Source: Terana coerulea (lineage: Eukaryota > Basidiomycota > Agaricomycetes > Polyporales > Phanerochaetaceae). From it: a stretch of DNA of 64,000 nt. Below the pieces are notes generated by a model. It saw only the letters and a program-made list of their open reading frames with translations, was not told the DNA's origin and did no database searches. The stretch covers positions 80,099 through 144,098 of the forward strand of contig JAKOGH010000654.1 in assembly GCA_024811115.1 (NCBI GenBank). The letters run 5' to 3'. This document shows, piece after piece, positions 12,220 to 23,486 of the stretch. The translations under genes and the position numbers were made by a program. Each line of letters starts with the position of its first letter. Positions within the stretch are counted from its first letter, which is position 1.

Positions 12220-12719
12220 GGCCATTCGACAGGTGGGCATACTCTATCTATTCTGGGTCAACATTGTACTGATATACCGCGTCGGTTCTCAGGGACGTGA
12301 GTGTACACCAGAGATCCTCTTGACGGCAACTGCGACGACGATTCAGATTTTATGATGATGAACAAACTATATCCCTTCTAGATGTAATGCCTGGGTAATC
12401 CTAATCTTCTCGTATCTTTTCGGACCCTTTAGTCTTCCGTCACGATGCTCTGCGCTGCCCAATTACAGCCCGGGTATTCTTCGTTTGGCTCATTGGTAGT
12501 ACCCCCTAGAGTACCCTACTTTTAATCTAATTTCTCTGTAATTTCCCCTACACCTGCTGCACGCCTGCCTACGGGGCACAAACCGACAGAAAATGGACGG
12601 GAGCGTGCGAGCTGCCAGATCATGATCCTCGATCGCCTTGGTGGCGTGCGGCACCATGGGCGGCGGTTGCGCGATGCTTCTCTCTTTTATCTCACCACCA
12701 CGACGCCCGCGACGCCACC
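12220..12719. other. Intergenic spacer
   Basis: 500 bp between two genes on the same strand. A frame at 12622-12840 overlaps the next gene in another frame and is a shadow. No further structure was seen. Confidence 0.5.
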
Positions 12720-13034
12720 ATGCAGTCCCAGCCTACCAACGCCACCCAGGCCAAGGACCGAAACTACATGCAGCTCGGAAACAGCCTCGGCAGGCTCTCG
12801 AGGGCGGTTGGGCAGACGGCGGACTTGTGTGAGCTGGTGAGGGTCAATCTGGACGCGATGAAGGTGTTGTCGGCGACGCACGCAGCACAGTGAGGGACGA
12901 GTTCGTTGTGAGATAGATACCGGCTGATCTTGGATAGGTTCATGACTGTCGCCGCCGAGTTGAATCCGAATCCCGAGCCTGAAGCAATCGAAGAAGACAA
13001 GGTCGTTGGAAGCCCTGGCTTAGAAAGCCAGTAG
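12720..13034 (+). CDS. Small protein resembling DASH complex subunit Hsk3
   Basis: Two exons, 12720-12889 and 12938-13034, encode 88 residues. The splice joins THAAQ to FMTVAAELNP. The first part (RNYMQLGNSLGRLSRAVGQT) is a predicted helix, then a second helix (CELVRVNLDAMKVLSATHAAQFM), and a short acidic tail. Size, the two-helix layout, 'L..L..L' spacing and the final 'A..FM..A' block resemble Hsk3-like DASH subunits. The DASH ring couples kinetochores to spindle microtubules. The match is from memory of a short, weakly conserved family, so a BLOC-1-type small coiled-coil protein is a fair alternative. As a real, spliced small gene I am more confident than in the name. Confidence 0.5.
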
Positions 13035-13456
13035 GCTGACTTAGTGGACATGTCGCGAATGCACCGCCTGTAAGTGTTTTCCTCAAGTATCCTGTGAGCC
13101 TGCTTTGAGTAAATATTTATAGACCGAACCTATCCTTTGATCTCCGAAACGAATCCCCATCATTTCGCGACCTGAAGGCCTGAAGCCCTGGCATACGCAA
13201 CGCCGCCTGTTTTCCGAACCTATATGTATGAACTCCCTGAGGTTGCACAGCCATCCCATACTGGCTTTGATAGGTGATGATGGAGGGTGAAGGATGGAGG
13301 GAGAACAATGGTTGCTGGCCGTTGCGCCGCCTATACACGACAACACTGCACAACATGGTGGCCGGCCGTGGCCACCCAACGATCAGCACTTCCAACATGT
13401 TTTCCATATAAGAATCCAACTTTCCTGCCAGCAACCACCTCCATACTTCGGGCTCC
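13035..13456. other. Intergenic, promoter of the downstream gene
   Basis: 422 bp. Minus-strand frames at 13083-13379 and 13117-13650 run through it and into the next gene. They lack recognisable content and lie opposite real coding sequence, so they are shadows. Confidence 0.45.
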
Positions 13457-15768
13457 ATGTCTCTTACGGCCTTACTCGCGGCCTTCAATCCGCGGGGCGT
13501 GTTCCGCACGCTCGTCACCCTAATCCTCTGGCCCGTTGTCTCCGAACGATTCTTCCAAACGCTGTCGCTGCCTGGATCATCTGCTCCACAGTACCGCACC
13601 CTGCCTCCGGTGTCAACTCCCCTACTCTTGGATCCTCCTCCGTTGGTCACTGCCTACTATAATTCCGTCTCGTCATGGCAGAATACAACGGCATCCAACA
13701 ACACCACCGCTCTTCTCTTGGTTTCGATATTTGCACAGGCCGCACAAGGTCACCAGAAGCCTATCACAGAAAACGAATCGGTCTTACAGTCCGTGGCGGT
13801 GGTTCTTGCCTACCTGGCCTTCCTAGCCGTCACCACCATATATGCGTTTCACCGGATGTCAACACAACGTTTCGCAAGCATAAGTCCCGTCGCGGAGCTA
13901 TACGAATACCTCACTGGCCAGCCGTACGTTACGTCGCACTGGGAACGTATCCTGCGTTCCTCCAACCTGGGCTCCTGGCGCTTCCCCGATACGCCTGACG
14001 CTGTCTCCGACATTTTCGGATGGCATGAGCCGTCTTCGTATTCTGCAGACGAAGGAGCTCCCTTCTTGACATCCGCGCTCAGATACGGACCTCGGTACGC
14101 AGGATTGCTGAGCGCTACACGCATTGACGCGTTCGCTGAGTCTCTTTTCCACCTGGGCTATTTCGACCTCCGACTTCAGGCGGACGATATCACACCGATG
14201 GACGAAACAGATCCTAACATTTCTATCGTGGACTTCCGGTTCATTGCGAGAAGTCAGACCAAGGGAGATATTCTCGAAGACAATCATGCGGTTTGTGCTA
14301 CCTTCAGAGGTCCCAGCGGAGGGGCCCGACTTCTTCCTTTGGGATCTGGGAGAAGGGTGGTATAGAGCCGTCGAGATTGAATCATTCGAGATGTCTACCG
14401 TCGACGTTGATGCTGAAGAATCCGCCGGCCGCGGTTGGGGTGCTACTCCTGGGTCAGACAACCTCAGGACGAAGCTCACCGCTCCAGCGAAATATTACAT
14501 GCACGACGACGCTGTCGACGTTGCCGATGCGGCCGACAACCAACATACCGCGCCACCGGTCGACCTCTTCGATCTTCTTTTCCGTGAAGGCGGCGTCCAG
14601 CCGACGCAAGTCTCTGGTCAACGTGCCACTCCATCGCAGGAGTGCCGCATTGCGTGTGGATCTCGACCGCATTCAAGATGAATTCGTTTTCATTCGCTCT
14701 GGCTCTGCGCTTTCTGATGGTAAGCGAGTTGCTTGGGCTTTGACCATGACCACCCTCCAATGCACCGAGGCCGTAGCCCCGCTGTGAAGATGATCACCGC
14801 GTCTGTGTCTCCGGCCGATATGAACGCGAACATGTCTAGCTCTTTCATCGTTGTGGATGACTGCTCAGGCGCAACTTCTGCTCCAGCTACTCCGTTCATG
14901 GAACCACCTGGATCTCAAGCAACTGTTCATCCCGTCAACGAGTTCAGCATTCAGGTTCCCGAGGAGTTCGCAGAATCCCTTTTTCCGAGGCCGACTTAGG
15001 AGATTTCATTGTCATTCCGGACGAATCGGAGCTCGGCGCTGCGGGTCCCGCTCTGAAGACGCTCCAAGCTAGTGTCGCCTCCGTTGCGGATCCCGGTACG
15101 CTGGGAGACGCACGAGATCCGTTGAACGGGATTGCGGCGCTGCGACCCTTGCAGGGCTAGAAGGCCCAGTCGTTGTCTCAGATACAGCCCATGACCTCAG
15201 CGCCTTGGCGAAGGACACCGCGGTTGGCAGTCTCATGGGTTCATCGGCATTGGACGCTAGCATGGCGTCTTTGGATGATGGCGCAGATTCGTTCGTCCTT
15301 GCGGAGACCGCGGGTACCGGCGAACTCTTCGACAATCTCGAAAACATCGACATGGTTGCTGACATTCCCGCCTCGTCGACAGAAACCACGCCTGTGGCAG
15401 CTAGTCTCAAGATCGAGAACGCACCATTCATCGTTGAACCTGCCACGGCACGCCATGTCGCTCTCCGCTCGGTAGAAAACGGGATTATTGCGGCACGACG
15501 CAGGAGCAACCCTCCGTCACCTGTTGACCATACCGAGTGGACACCTCTCGAAGAGTCTGGTATCTGGTGGTCGGGCGTGGAGGATATGCCAAGAAGTCTG
15601 TCCCACACCGTGTCTCCTCCAGTCGGGACCTCGCAGGAGTTGCAGCGTTCTGGGAACGCCGAAAATACCATGAGCACTTTCTCGGAGTTGTGGAGTCCAG
15701 TCCTTGGGAAGGTCTCGGCACCTGCAGCTGTTCAATCAGTCGCCGATTCTGAGCCCATTGTTCCCTGA
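13457..15768 (+). CDS. Unrecognised large membrane-anchored protein, frame broken at homopolymers
   Basis: I do not recognise the family. Coding texture is continuous from ATG 13457 to the stop before 15769, but it moves between frames five times. Each move fits a single-base error in a run: GGG 14263-14265 (extra), TTTT 14578-14581 (extra), GGG 14735-14737 (missing), TTTTT 14980-14984 (missing), GGG 15128-15130 (missing). If so, the product is about 770 residues. The N-terminus has a hydrophobic segment (residues 15-32), an Asn/Thr-rich linker with N-glycosylation sites, and a clear membrane helix (about residues 109-133, SVAVVLAYLAFLAVTTIYAF). Next comes a globular part with YEYLTGQPYVTSHWERILRS and GPDFFLWDLGEGWYRAVEIE. 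The rest is an acidic, Ser/Ala-rich, low-complexity tail ending ADSEPIVP. True decay is the alternative to sequence error. Confidence 0.6.
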
Positions 15769-16179
15769 TTGCCCACATCGTCAAGCACGCTGTACAAGTC
15801 ACCGAAACCGTACTTCCATGTCTATGTTAGAGGTCGTCCGTTGGACTCCGTTGGAGAGAACTGCCTGCAAGTGAAGGAGGAAATGATGGTCGGTCCGGTC
15901 AGGCCTCCCTCGATATAAATATACACGTATGCACCATGTATTCACTTACTGGATGTCGTATGTAGAACTAAGATGAGTATGGAGAAATTGAACGCACTTC
16001 TACGGCACTTTCTCGAGCGTGGGGATTTTGTTGCGGTATCACGAATTGACAGAAAGGTAAATTGAACAGTCCGTGTATCAACCAGCCTTGAGAGTATGGA
16101 TACATGTCTAGTGATACATTATATTTTCACCTTGTTCCTCTAGCTGGTAAGTTACCCGCGGACAAGCCATCCAACCCCA
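15769..16179. other. Convergent 3' region
   Basis: 411 bp between the unrecognised membrane gene and the ZPR1 stop. It is AT-richer than the genes, without motifs. It probably carries both 3' UTRs. Confidence 0.5.
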
Positions 16180-17836
16180 TCATGAACTCGACTCCTTCTC
16201 GCCCTCTTCCTGCTTCTTTAAATTGGGGTCGCCTTCGTACCCCTCGACGACCATGTCGTTCAACCCAAGGTCCTCGTTCTGCTCCCACGTCCTATCGTAC
16301 TCTTCAATTGTCATGTTTGGATCCGGGTCCGGTGCGTACAGGTTCTGCAGGTACGAGTTCGCCAGCGGGTCGTCAAGGATAAGTGTGAAGGGGTGCTCCG
16401 CGGCTTTGACGGCCTTGAGCTTGCCCAAGAAAGTCTCGAAGGTATTGTCGCTGGACTTGGCGTCGTTGAACACCTTCGTCGAGAGCTCTTCGTAGACCTG
16501 GTCGAGGATGCCTTCTAGCGTAGTAAAGCGACCGCCAAGTGTGCCGGCGTGGAGGACCAGCTCAATCTCGGGTATCTCAAGACCACAGTTCTCGCTTTTG
16601 AGAACGTCGCGGCTGAGGTCTTCTTTGTCCTCGACTTTGAGAGTGATCTTGCGGCCCCTTGGCGAAATGGCTGAGCCAGACTTGACCTCGTTATCACGAT
16701 ACCCGCAGAGGTCACAGTTAACGGACATGATCAGAATGTCCTACATCGCTCGCATATGAGTGCTGGCCAAATGGGCGTATACTCGTCACACGCACCTTGA
16801 AGTAAGGGATGTTAACCTTCTTAACAAGGGTATCGCTGCTGTGTCCACAGCTAGAGCAAGTACCCGGGAAGATGAAAATCTCCTCATTCTGGCCTTCCAA
16901 CCCGCCACCAATCTGCTCCTGCTCCTTCTTTTCCTCAGGTGTCTCCTCGGAGTCAGGGTTGATCAACCCCAAGTCGATGTTCTGCTGCCTCGTCCGGCGG
17001 TACGTGCGCATATTCCACTTGGGGTCAGCCATTGAGCCCACGAACTCGAGGAAGGAGTTGCCCGCGGGATCATCAAGCGTCAGGGTGAACGGCTTCATCG
17101 GCACGTCTTTCTGGCTCGCTTTCTTCACTGCTACCCGCCCGGCAGCGTTCTCGTCCTCCTCTTCGTCTTCATCATCCGCGAGAATGTCTTTCAGCCTGTC
17201 AATAATACCTTGAATCTTGGTGTACGCGGCTTCGTTCTCGATACGGCGAAGAGGTTGGTCCGTGGAGAGGTCGGTGACGACGTCCCGTAGGAGACCCTCC
17301 ACTGGTGGTCAACTGACCGCGATGCGGTGGGATAGTGAGCTCGCATTCGGGGATGATGACAGTTGACGTCTCCGATTTGACAAGTTGGCGATCGAGGTCT
17401 TCGCGTGAAAGAATTTTGGAGGTGTATACGGCGCCCTCGGCTGCAAGGCGCAAATCCCGTCAGTCTCAACTATCGGACTAGTTGCATGGGTACGCACGTC
17501 TAATCTGGCCAGCACTTTGAATCTCGTTGTTTTGGAAGCCACAGTGCTCACATCGGAAGGACATTACTATGACCTCCCGGAAGAAGGGTATGCTAGTGAG
17601 CAACAGTCTGGTTACACCCTTCGATCAGATGAGTTTCGCAACGAGACAGGATCTGAAAGCTGGCGCACCTGTTCGTAGCATTTCATGCACAGAGAATCGA
17701 TCTCCTGGACGGTCCTCTCGTCGTCTTCCGCCCCAGCTTGCTCATCAGCGGCACCTTCTGCTTGCTTTGAAGTGTCATCTACGACTTTGCCGATCTCGGG
17801 GAAGAGCTGAAGCTTGTCGGTGGTGGTGTCGGTCAT
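16180..17836 (-). CDS. ZPR1: Zinc-finger protein ZPR1
   Basis: Start [16 protein letters not shown] at 17836, stop at 16180, four or five exons. Two copies of the ZPR1 module are visible, each a C4 zinc finger followed by an A/B domain. The first has [10 protein letters not shown] joined to [10 protein letters not shown], then [14 protein letters not shown]. The second has CSSCGHSSD joined to [17 protein letters not shown], then [20 protein letters not shown]. Zpr1 is an essential chaperone that helps fold and release eEF1A and shuttles between cytoplasm and nucleus. The acidic insert [10 protein letters not shown] and the final '[21 protein letters not shown]' tail are ordinary. All frames close across the introns I could place. 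Confidence 0.95.
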
Positions 17837-18216
17837 TTTGAGACTAACTACGACGGGAGCGAGGGATAGGTCGATGGTTTTGCGAAAGATTGTAAAACAA
17901 CCTCTGCTTTTGTAAGCCTTGCAGATTTTTGGCGGAGTACAAGTTCGAAGATGCGAGAAGGTCACTGACTCAGAGTCACTGGAAGGTTATCTGCTCATTA
18001 ACCAAGCGCCCAAACAATCTCTTGATCTAATCTGGTGAAAGGCGCATCATGTCACGCGTGTGCGCGGTTCATGTGTCACGGTTTTGTTCTCCGGCTGCGT
18101 GACGGCTGCTCGTGTTCTGGCCTGTCTGCTTCCACCTCTCATCCAGTCTTCCTTCGTAGGAATTCCTGCTACTCACCAACACTGCGAGCTTAGTAGATTC
18201 TATTGGCATTCGAAAG
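17837..18216. promoter_or_regulatory. Divergent 5' region, ZPR1 / nucleoporin
   Basis: 380 bp between diverging start codons. An in-frame extension of ZPR1 up to 17965 contains no better start context and is taken as leader. No specific regulatory element was identified. Confidence 0.4.
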
Positions 18217-19629
18217 ATGTACTCAAGCACGTCTTACTCGAATTCTGGTTCACACCAGGAGCATCGCCAAACCTTCCCTCACTCACACTCCCAGCCTTTC
18301 GCCGTGGCAGGCATGCAGGGAATGTTGGGCCAGAGTTCATCACACAACCAGAGCCTTCGACAAAGCACACTAGGCGGTGGAAGTGGTCTAAACGTCGGCG
18401 GATCTCTGAGTGAAAGCAGGAGCCACTACCAGCCGGGATACATCATGGTTTGTTGACCTTCCATTGTCCTTGGAATGCATGCTAAATCCTCGGTTGTCTG
18501 TAGTCCGTCAGTCAAAATGATGTAGGTCTGCTTTGTGATTGATGTTACTTATATCCTGACCGATGTTGGGTCCAGGTCTCGTCTCAAAGTCCACGATTCG
18601 ACGACGCACCCATCGTGCAAACGAAAGCAAAAATGAGCCACACAATGGGTGCCACGGCTGCTGACTTTGGAATGGACTCTATGTTTGCGAGCAGGAGGTT
18701 CGTACCTACTCTTCCATCTCGAAGCGGGACTGATATATTGTCGCAGACAACGCCGCAATCAACCCCTCACGGATGAAGACGCGCCGCCAATGTCCTCGGT
18801 CGTAGACATTCCACACGAAACCTGGGAGACACCACGCCGCGCGCCTCCAGCATCCTTGGACACTCCCCTCCGTGCCTCCCTCTACCAACCTCACTCATCC
18901 AGACGTCCCTCCTCCCCGAAGCCGATACCCGCGGCCCAGTTTAAGGGCCTGTACATTATTGTGTTCGGGTACCCTCCCGACAGGTACAGCACGACGGCAG
19001 AGTACTTCAAGGGCATGGGCACAGATACGACAGAGCCTGATCCGAACCTGGAGGTGACGAACTGCTTTAGGATTGGATATGCCGACCCTGGCGAAGCAAT
19101 GAGGGCTGTGAGGAAGAACGGAGAGATTCTATGTGGAAGCTATATGGTTGGCGTGAAGTGGGCTGTACGTGATAATTTGTACTGCCTAGGCTTGCATCTG
19201 ACGAACCCCAACTTTACAGGATCCAGCGGCAGCAGAAGCCCTGATCGGTCCCGCTACTCATAACTCCTTCTACGAGTCTCTGCCGGCCTTGCCTTCTTCT
19301 CCCACTGGCGACGTCAACATGTCAGGACCATCTTCACCTCCCCGCAATTTCACCCCTCCGCTTCATTCGCATCCACGCTTCCCGCGTCTTCCTCCTCTGT
19401 CAATGACTTGGCCCTCACGACCAACGTGCGCAGTTTGAACCCAACCGTGGGCACACCTATCAGACTTGCTCCTTCGAGCTCGGCATTCAAGCGCCCTGGC
19501 TCGGGCCCTGCGTTCCCCATCCAACACGCCGGCGCGGCCGCTCCAGGTGCATCGCCCAATGGAGTCGTCAACCCGAGCCCAGGCAAAGGTGTCCTCGGGC
19601 AGGTGTCCGATTTGATTTTCGGGTGGTAG
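18217..19629 (+). CDS. Nucleoporin of the Nup53/Nup59/Nup35 family (MPPN domain)
   Basis: Starts MYSSTSYSNSGSHQEH at 18217. The N-terminal part is Ser/Gln/Gly-rich and disordered. After introns near 18440 and 18705, the MPPN RRM-like domain appears: FKGLYIIVFGYPPDRYSTTA, then CFRIGYADPGEAMRAVRKNGEI and YMVGVKWA. It is continued by DPAAAEALIG after the last intron. The very end, QVSDLIFGW, is the amphipathic membrane-binding helix that closes Nup53-type proteins. To reach it the frame must shift by one base near the C run at 19340-19343; otherwise the protein stops early with an unrelated tail. The protein bridges inner-ring nucleoporins and the nuclear membrane. The C-terminal frame break is the only oddity. 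Confidence 0.85.
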
Positions 19630-20056
19630 CTGACAATGTGGTTATGCTACCGGCTGCTCTGAATTATTCACGTTCGGGATCTGCCTCGCTCGTCTTTTGC
19701 GGGGCTGTTCTTGCTGAGACATGTACGTTTGCTTGTTACGTCAATACACGCGCCATGAAGATTTCCGCAACATGGAACTACTCGCGTCACGCCGTGGAAA
19801 CTTATTGATCAAAATTCACTACGGCGGATACTGATGTTTAATTGTAGACGGTCTGTTCCCGGTTATGTCCATACTACTGTACATATGTGTTGGATACCGA
19901 GCACTACGGCAATAACGTGCACGTTGTCTCGGGGAGCTCCGTTGATGCGCCACAAAGTGTCTACCTGCCGCATCAGGAGGCGGCGGTCCTTCTTCCTTCA
20001 CATCCACCACGTTTGGGAGCCCGCTCTATTATCTTGCTTTGACCCCATCTTCCGCT
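19630..20056. other. Intergenic region with a dispersed-repeat copy
   Basis: Contains the block 19903-19992, which on the minus strand matches 31664-31750 (see the repeat entry). The remainder shows nothing I can name. Confidence 0.5.
19903..19992 (-). repeat. Dispersed repeat, copy 1 (inverted relative to copy 2)
   Basis: Read on the minus strand, this block aligns with 31664-31750 at roughly 80% by eye, around the shared core TTTGTGGCGCATCAA.GGAG. Both copies can be translated in the same frame with the shared peptide LWRINGA followed by VI about ten residues later. It may therefore be a leftover coding exon or transposon fragment rather than random repeat DNA. Confidence 0.55.
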
Positions 20057-21646
20057 ATGCGCTCCGTCAATGTCTCATCGGAGCTTGACGCAGTAATCAC
20101 TGCACCTAGTGATTCCCACATTGATCACTTGAAGTCTTACCTTAGCGGCGGTAGCCTGGCTTCTCTCAGGCTAGTGAAAGGCTCGGCGTACCATGGTCGG
20201 CATTCCCAATCACAACCGTATCTAGGTAGACGCAAGTTCGGCTTATTCGCGACTTGGCGTGCTGATCTTAGCTGACTTTCGCAGAGGCATCTGAGCTCGA
20301 GAGCCCACGAGCGGAATGTCCATCATGTTTCATGACCGCGGATCTATGGCGCGCTATGCCTTTCGAACTACTGGAAAACATCCTGGATGCGTTTCTGGAG
20401 GGGTTTCCGGACATCGAGGAATGGGATACGCTTTCTCCGAGCGATGTTTCCGACCTGAAGCACACCATAACTCGCCTATCGCTCGTCTGCCGGTATTGGT
20501 CCCATCGAACCCGCCCCTTTCTCTTCCAAAAAATATGGCTCGAGCGGCCATATGATACCACATCGCTAACGAACATCCTCAGCACTCCGATTTCTACATC
20601 CCTTTGTGATCGTATTCTCTGGCTTGACATCGAGCAACGGAACTTCAACACCGGCACGTCATCTGCGAAACTTCGTCGACTACTCTCACTCCTCCCAGCT
20701 TTGCATGTGCTGAGATTTACGCATGGCTCGTACATCAAACCTGGCTGGCACCCATTGAGGATGCTGTTGCAGCGCCATTCTGCAGGCCTCCGACGCTTGA
20801 CCACTCTCGCCCTGCAATCATGCCGATTCCCGTCATTCTCTGCGATCATGCGCGCGCTTGGAGAGCTGGATGTTTTAGAAATACTGACTCTGACGGGTGT
20901 CCTTTGGGAGGAACCAAGTGACACCGAACATCCGCCAAGCTGCACCGCTGCGTTTCGAAGCATTCGCTATGTGCGCGCCGTCGCATGTACAGACAACTTG
21001 CCTTTCGTATGGATTTTTGCGGCAGCAAGCACGCATCATCGGTACCAGCGCTGTTACACTGCGGACGACCCCATACCCAGGGATACTCTTTATATTGGAC
21101 AGTTAATTCAAGCACTCCTTCGCTCGTCGGATTTCGCACAGCCCTTAATACTGGAGAAACATTCTCTTGAAGCAGGTATGTCTCCCAAAATTTTCATAAT
21201 CTCCATCCTGGAAACCTCCAAATTTACGTATGTCTCTAGATTCATTTATATTCAGCGCTCGTCGCCGAAAAGATCTTGGACTTGTGTTGCAGACCTGGTT
21301 ACCAATGCTGCCAAATCACAGATATCCCTCTGCAGACCACCACTGGCCGGTCTCCCGTCTAGCTATAACTCGCAATGCCCTGCTTTCGCTGACTGTATCA
21401 CAATGGGTAGCAGCGAAGGGGCTCCTATTATCATTTGAGCTTCATGGCTCCTTGGAAATTGTGCACAGTGAGTCTGCGGAAGCACAGGAGCTGGAAAAGT
21501 GGATAGTCGAGGATCTCTACTATTTAAACTCTTCCTCGGAGCCCTCTTTGAAGTCGCGGCATGGCCCATTTGACATTGATAATATATGTAAAAGTTGGAC
21601 AGGCATTACTGGGAGTAGGAACTATACATCTGTCAAACGACTGTAG
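20057..21646 (+). CDS. F-box protein
   Basis: Three exons (20057-20225, 20285-21175, 21240-21646) give 488 residues with all phases closing. After a short N-terminal exon, the F-box starts at MPFELLENILDAFLEGFPD and continues through LSLVCRYWSHRTRPFLFQKIWL. A leucine-rich, irregular-repeat-like region follows (LRRLLSLLPALHVLRF, LRRLTTLALQSCRFPSF). This is the common basidiomycete F-box class: the F-box binds Skp1 in SCF ubiquitin ligases and the C-terminal part is thought to choose substrates. The target is unknown. The 20057 ATG is the first in-frame ATG; upstream frames lack one. Confidence 0.75.
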
Positions 21647-21871
21647 TGTTTCGTGTAGAATCGAGATTACCTTGCCAATACTCACTGCTTACTCTACGCG
21701 GACAACGTACATGCCGAATTTCATTCACTTTCAAATTCAAGCATGCTGGTATTGACTCTGCCAACTGCATATGAGCTGTTGTAAATTTGAGATTAATAAA
21801 TATCATGGCGCACGCGGCACAATGCAGTTGAATGCACATTTTGGAGGCAAAAACACTATGGCTAGAGCAAA

Positions 21872-21972
21872 GGGCTCAACCGGGAATTGAACCCGGGACC
21901 TCCTGCATGCTATCCAGCTGAACGCCGGGGGTACAACCCGAAGCAGGAATCATACTACTAGACCATTGAGCC
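21872..21972 (-). tRNA. tRNA-Pro (CGG) with a 29-nt intron
   Basis: The 5' end is at 21972. Acceptor arms GGCTCAA / TTGAGCC pair perfectly, and the T arm carries GGTTCAATTCC. Internal B-box and D-arm sequences fit (TGGTCTAGTAGTATG). The anticodon stem CCTGC/GCAGG brackets loop bases TT-CGG-G, giving anticodon CGG at 21940-21938. The intron occupies 21936-21908, directly after position 37, the normal eukaryotic place. No CCA is encoded. Similarity to eukaryotic tRNA-Pro is strong. Confidence 0.92.
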
Positions 21973-22364
21973 GATAGTAAGAGACATCCAAGTAACCATA
22001 TAATATGTACATACAATTTACAAGCAGCCAAGTAATCTGCGCTGGTTAACGCTTATGAAAGGCTGCGGTCTACTTCATTGACTATTCTTTAAATATCGAA
22101 ACTGCGTTGTGAGCTAGATTACGCAGACACCCAGGCTTGAATCCTTTCATGAGGATTTAAACTGCGTGCGCGTCCGTCGCGTCCTAGTGGAGGGTTGGTT
22201 TGATCCGCAGGTGGCGGAGAAAGGGCCCGATCAGAGTTTTGCCATCTCTTCCCTCGACTTCCCTCCCTGCTCTCCGGCGAGGCGCTTTCCGAAGGCCTTC
22301 TCACATCCAGCGACGCTCAAAAGCTTGAACTTTCTTACCCGGGTCACCACCACACCCACCCAAA
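21973..22364. other. Intergenic, tRNA upstream / GTP cyclohydrolase promoter
   Basis: 392 bp. It contains the 5' flank of the tRNA (minus strand) and the promoter of the next gene. No additional gene is supported. Confidence 0.45.
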
Positions 22365-23486
22365 ATGCCTCCCACTCCCGCCGACGACACTACCCACGGC
22401 CTGGTTTTGTCAGACAGCCTGAAGCGTCTGCAGCTCAAGGAGTCTGTGCCGTCGTCGCTCGTCGAGCCAAATCATAGAGGAAATGGCTTGCATGACGCCG
22501 ATCAAGATGAGCTGAAGCAGAGCGAGGGGCAGGAGGGCGGTGAGACGGGGGCGAGGTCGAGTAGCATGCCACCTTCGCCGAATGGATTGCCTAGGCACGT
22601 ATACGAGGGGTATGGCTTCAGGCCTGCGTCAGGTTCTGTGACACCTGCTCCTGCGGGCCCAAGTACGCCTCTACCGGACCCTAATGGTCTTGGCTGGCCA
22701 GGTGAGCTGTCGTGCCTCGTCACTCCATAGCCAGTCTTTCTCACACTTCGAGGGGCTCACAGCAAAATCGACCCTCTCACGGCTCAACGCAACGCCAGAG
22801 GAGAACGCTGCACGGGAGGAGAAGCTCGCTGGCGCGGTTCGCACGCTGCTTGAATGCATTGGTGAGGACCCCGACAGAGAAGGCCTGCTGCGGACACCGA
22901 CGCGCTACGCGAAGGCCCTCATGTTCTTGACGAAGGGGTACGAGGAGCGGTTGACTGGTTTGTACACTTTTTACAAGCTTCCCCACAACTTTGATTTGAT
23001 ACTTTGAGCGTAGACATCATCAACGACGCTGTGTTTGCTGAAGACCACGACGAGATGGTTATTGTCCGCGATATCGACATCGCCAGCCTCTGCGAACATC
23101 ACCTCGTACCATTCACTGGCAAGGTCGCCATTGCATACATACCGAACAAGCTCGTTCTTGGAATAAGCAAGCTCGCGCGCATTGCCGAGACGTTCAGCCG
23201 TCGTCTGCAGGTGCAAGAGCGGCTGACGAAGCAGATTGCGATCGCGGTGCAAGAGGCGATTAAGCCCAGGGGTGTCGCGGTGGTTATGGAAGCTACGTGC
23301 GTCCTTTTTGATTCAACAACTTCTAGCGTATGCTGAGGTGATCCTTGCATGCAATGTAGACACCTGTGCATGACGATGCGCGGCGTGCAGAAGCCCGGTT
23401 CCTCAACCGTCACGTCATGCATGCTCGGATGCTTCCGAACGCAACAAAAGACGAGAGAAGAGTTCCTTACCCTCATCAAGCGGTGA
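22365..23486 (+). CDS. FOL2: GTP cyclohydrolase I
   Basis: Start [19 protein letters not shown] at 22365, stop TGA 23484-23486, in four exons. A disordered N-terminal extension of about 120 residues precedes the catalytic domain. Visible elements are [23 protein letters not shown], then [19 protein letters not shown] and [13 protein letters not shown] with the zinc-binding Cys/His pair (CEHH). [20 protein letters not shown] and [27 protein letters not shown] follow and supply the second zinc cysteine. The enzyme makes dihydroneopterin triphosphate from GTP, the first step to folate and tetrahydrobiopterin. The C-terminus LTLIKR is typical. It is tail to tail with the ABC transporter. Confidence 0.95.

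Noticed and set aside
14263..15130. Programmed ribosomal frameshifting in the unrecognised gene
   Set aside because: Five shifts in both directions without slippery heptamers or pseudoknot signs, and the same kind of break occurs in unrelated genes.
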